A DNA stretch of 44,840 nucleotides from Rhodospirillum sp. Lineage in GTDB: Bacteria; Pseudomonadota; Alphaproteobacteria; Rhodospirillales; Rhodospirillaceae. The position numbers and the translations under genes were made by a program. Below are positions 44,717-44,840 of the stretch, in pieces (positions within the stretch are counted from its first letter, which is position 1; each line of letters starts with the position of its first letter). The notes under the pieces were generated by a model. The model saw nothing but the letters and a program-made list of their open reading frames with translations, was not told where the DNA came from and ran no database searches. The stretch spans positions 1 through 44,840 of the forward strand of contig JAIOYK010000048.1 in NCBI GenBank assembly GCA_021741145.1, given 5' to 3'.

Positions 44717-44840
44717 ATCGCATTGATGCGGACGATCATGCCCCCATCGCGGCGCGCAGGCAGTAGCGGGGGGTTGGATTGGAGTGCAGGGCGATGAGAT
44801 GGAACCACTTGAGATACGATCCCAGATAGCGGGTAGCGAT
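44701..44840. mobile_element. Insertion sequence, one end, runs off the right edge
   Basis: The DNA that interrupts gabD starts at about 44701 with GAGGCTCTATTCATAAATCG, which looks like an IS terminal repeat, and has lower GC than its surroundings over the first 35 bases. A transposase-like C-terminus reads leftward towards this end. The other end, any target duplication and the family assignment are not visible. Confidence 0.75.
44736..44840 (-). CDS. Transposase-like protein, last 34 residues only
   Basis: On the minus strand the edge sequence reads IATRYLGSYLKWFHLIALHS, then NPTPRYCLRAAMGA and a TGA at 44736-44738. A Y-L-x-x-Y-L-x-W-F-x-L pattern near the C-terminus, followed within about 35 bases by the element's end, fits a DDE transposase of an insertion sequence. 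I cannot name the family from this fragment. Confidence 0.6.
   Translation of the reverse strand: MATRYLGSYLKWFHLIALHSNPTPRYCLRAAMGA

Overview
The window comes from a high-GC, Gram-negative, motile alphaproteobacterium, most likely in or near the Rhodospirillales. The signs are lipopolysaccharide synthesis (KdsB), a COQ7-type ubiquinone hydroxylase, a flagellar switch protein, a chemoreceptor, the inner-membrane oligopeptide importer YejABEF, and a large low-complexity membrane protein of a type known mainly from alphaproteobacteria. High GC leaves long open frames opposite almost every gene. I kept only frames with recognisable protein families, sensible starts or conserved spacing. No rRNA, tRNA or CRISPR array was seen. 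The organism assignment is an inference from gene content.

Left part (1-9.3 kb): a TPR-protein gene runs off the left edge. A leftward block follows, made of a 45-residue membrane peptide, a large exported protein of unknown function, the recombinase XerD and a D-Ala-D-Ala carboxypeptidase, with overlapping or nearly touching genes. Divergent from it are aroK and aroB (shikimate pathway) and a CNNM/CBS transporter-like protein. An AEC-family permease converges on these.

Middle part (9.5-24.6 kb): a TerB-like protein, a beta-hydroxyacid dehydrogenase, an EamA permease, a TAXI-type binding protein, an M17 aminopeptidase and a MarR regulator with a striking palindrome in front of it all read rightward. 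Leftward are a small P-loop kinase with an isolated fliN, the complete yejABEF peptide importer, a HisN/IMPase-type phosphatase and a candidate heavy-metal (Mn/Fe?) exporter. The exporter promoter region holds a 19-bp near-consensus Fur box.

Right part (24.7-44.8 kb): kdsB, pheA and a DUF2892 protein end at a strong terminator. A 137-bp element built almost wholly of hairpins follows and overlaps the stop codon of a TIGR02302/DUF4175-like membrane protein gene, which itself carries an in-frame 27-bp tandem repeat. Then come secA, a putative small motility protein, a NUDIX hydrolase, an AlaX-type tRNA editing protein with a dehydrogenase, and an unrecognised protein whose C-terminus looks like the response-regulator-binding helix of FliM/CheZ. 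A leftward redox group follows (group III truncated haemoglobin, Coq7, DsbB, YqaA/DedA), then a chemoreceptor, a PBP4-type DacB, a glycosyltransferase, and a succinate-semialdehyde dehydrogenase gene cut in two by what looks like an insertion sequence at the right edge.

The best leads for something new are the Fur-box/exporter pair, the multi-hairpin element at 26863-26999, the EIDAML-tailed protein at 35562-36038, and the palindrome upstream of marR. No obvious multi-gene defence or biosynthetic system was found.
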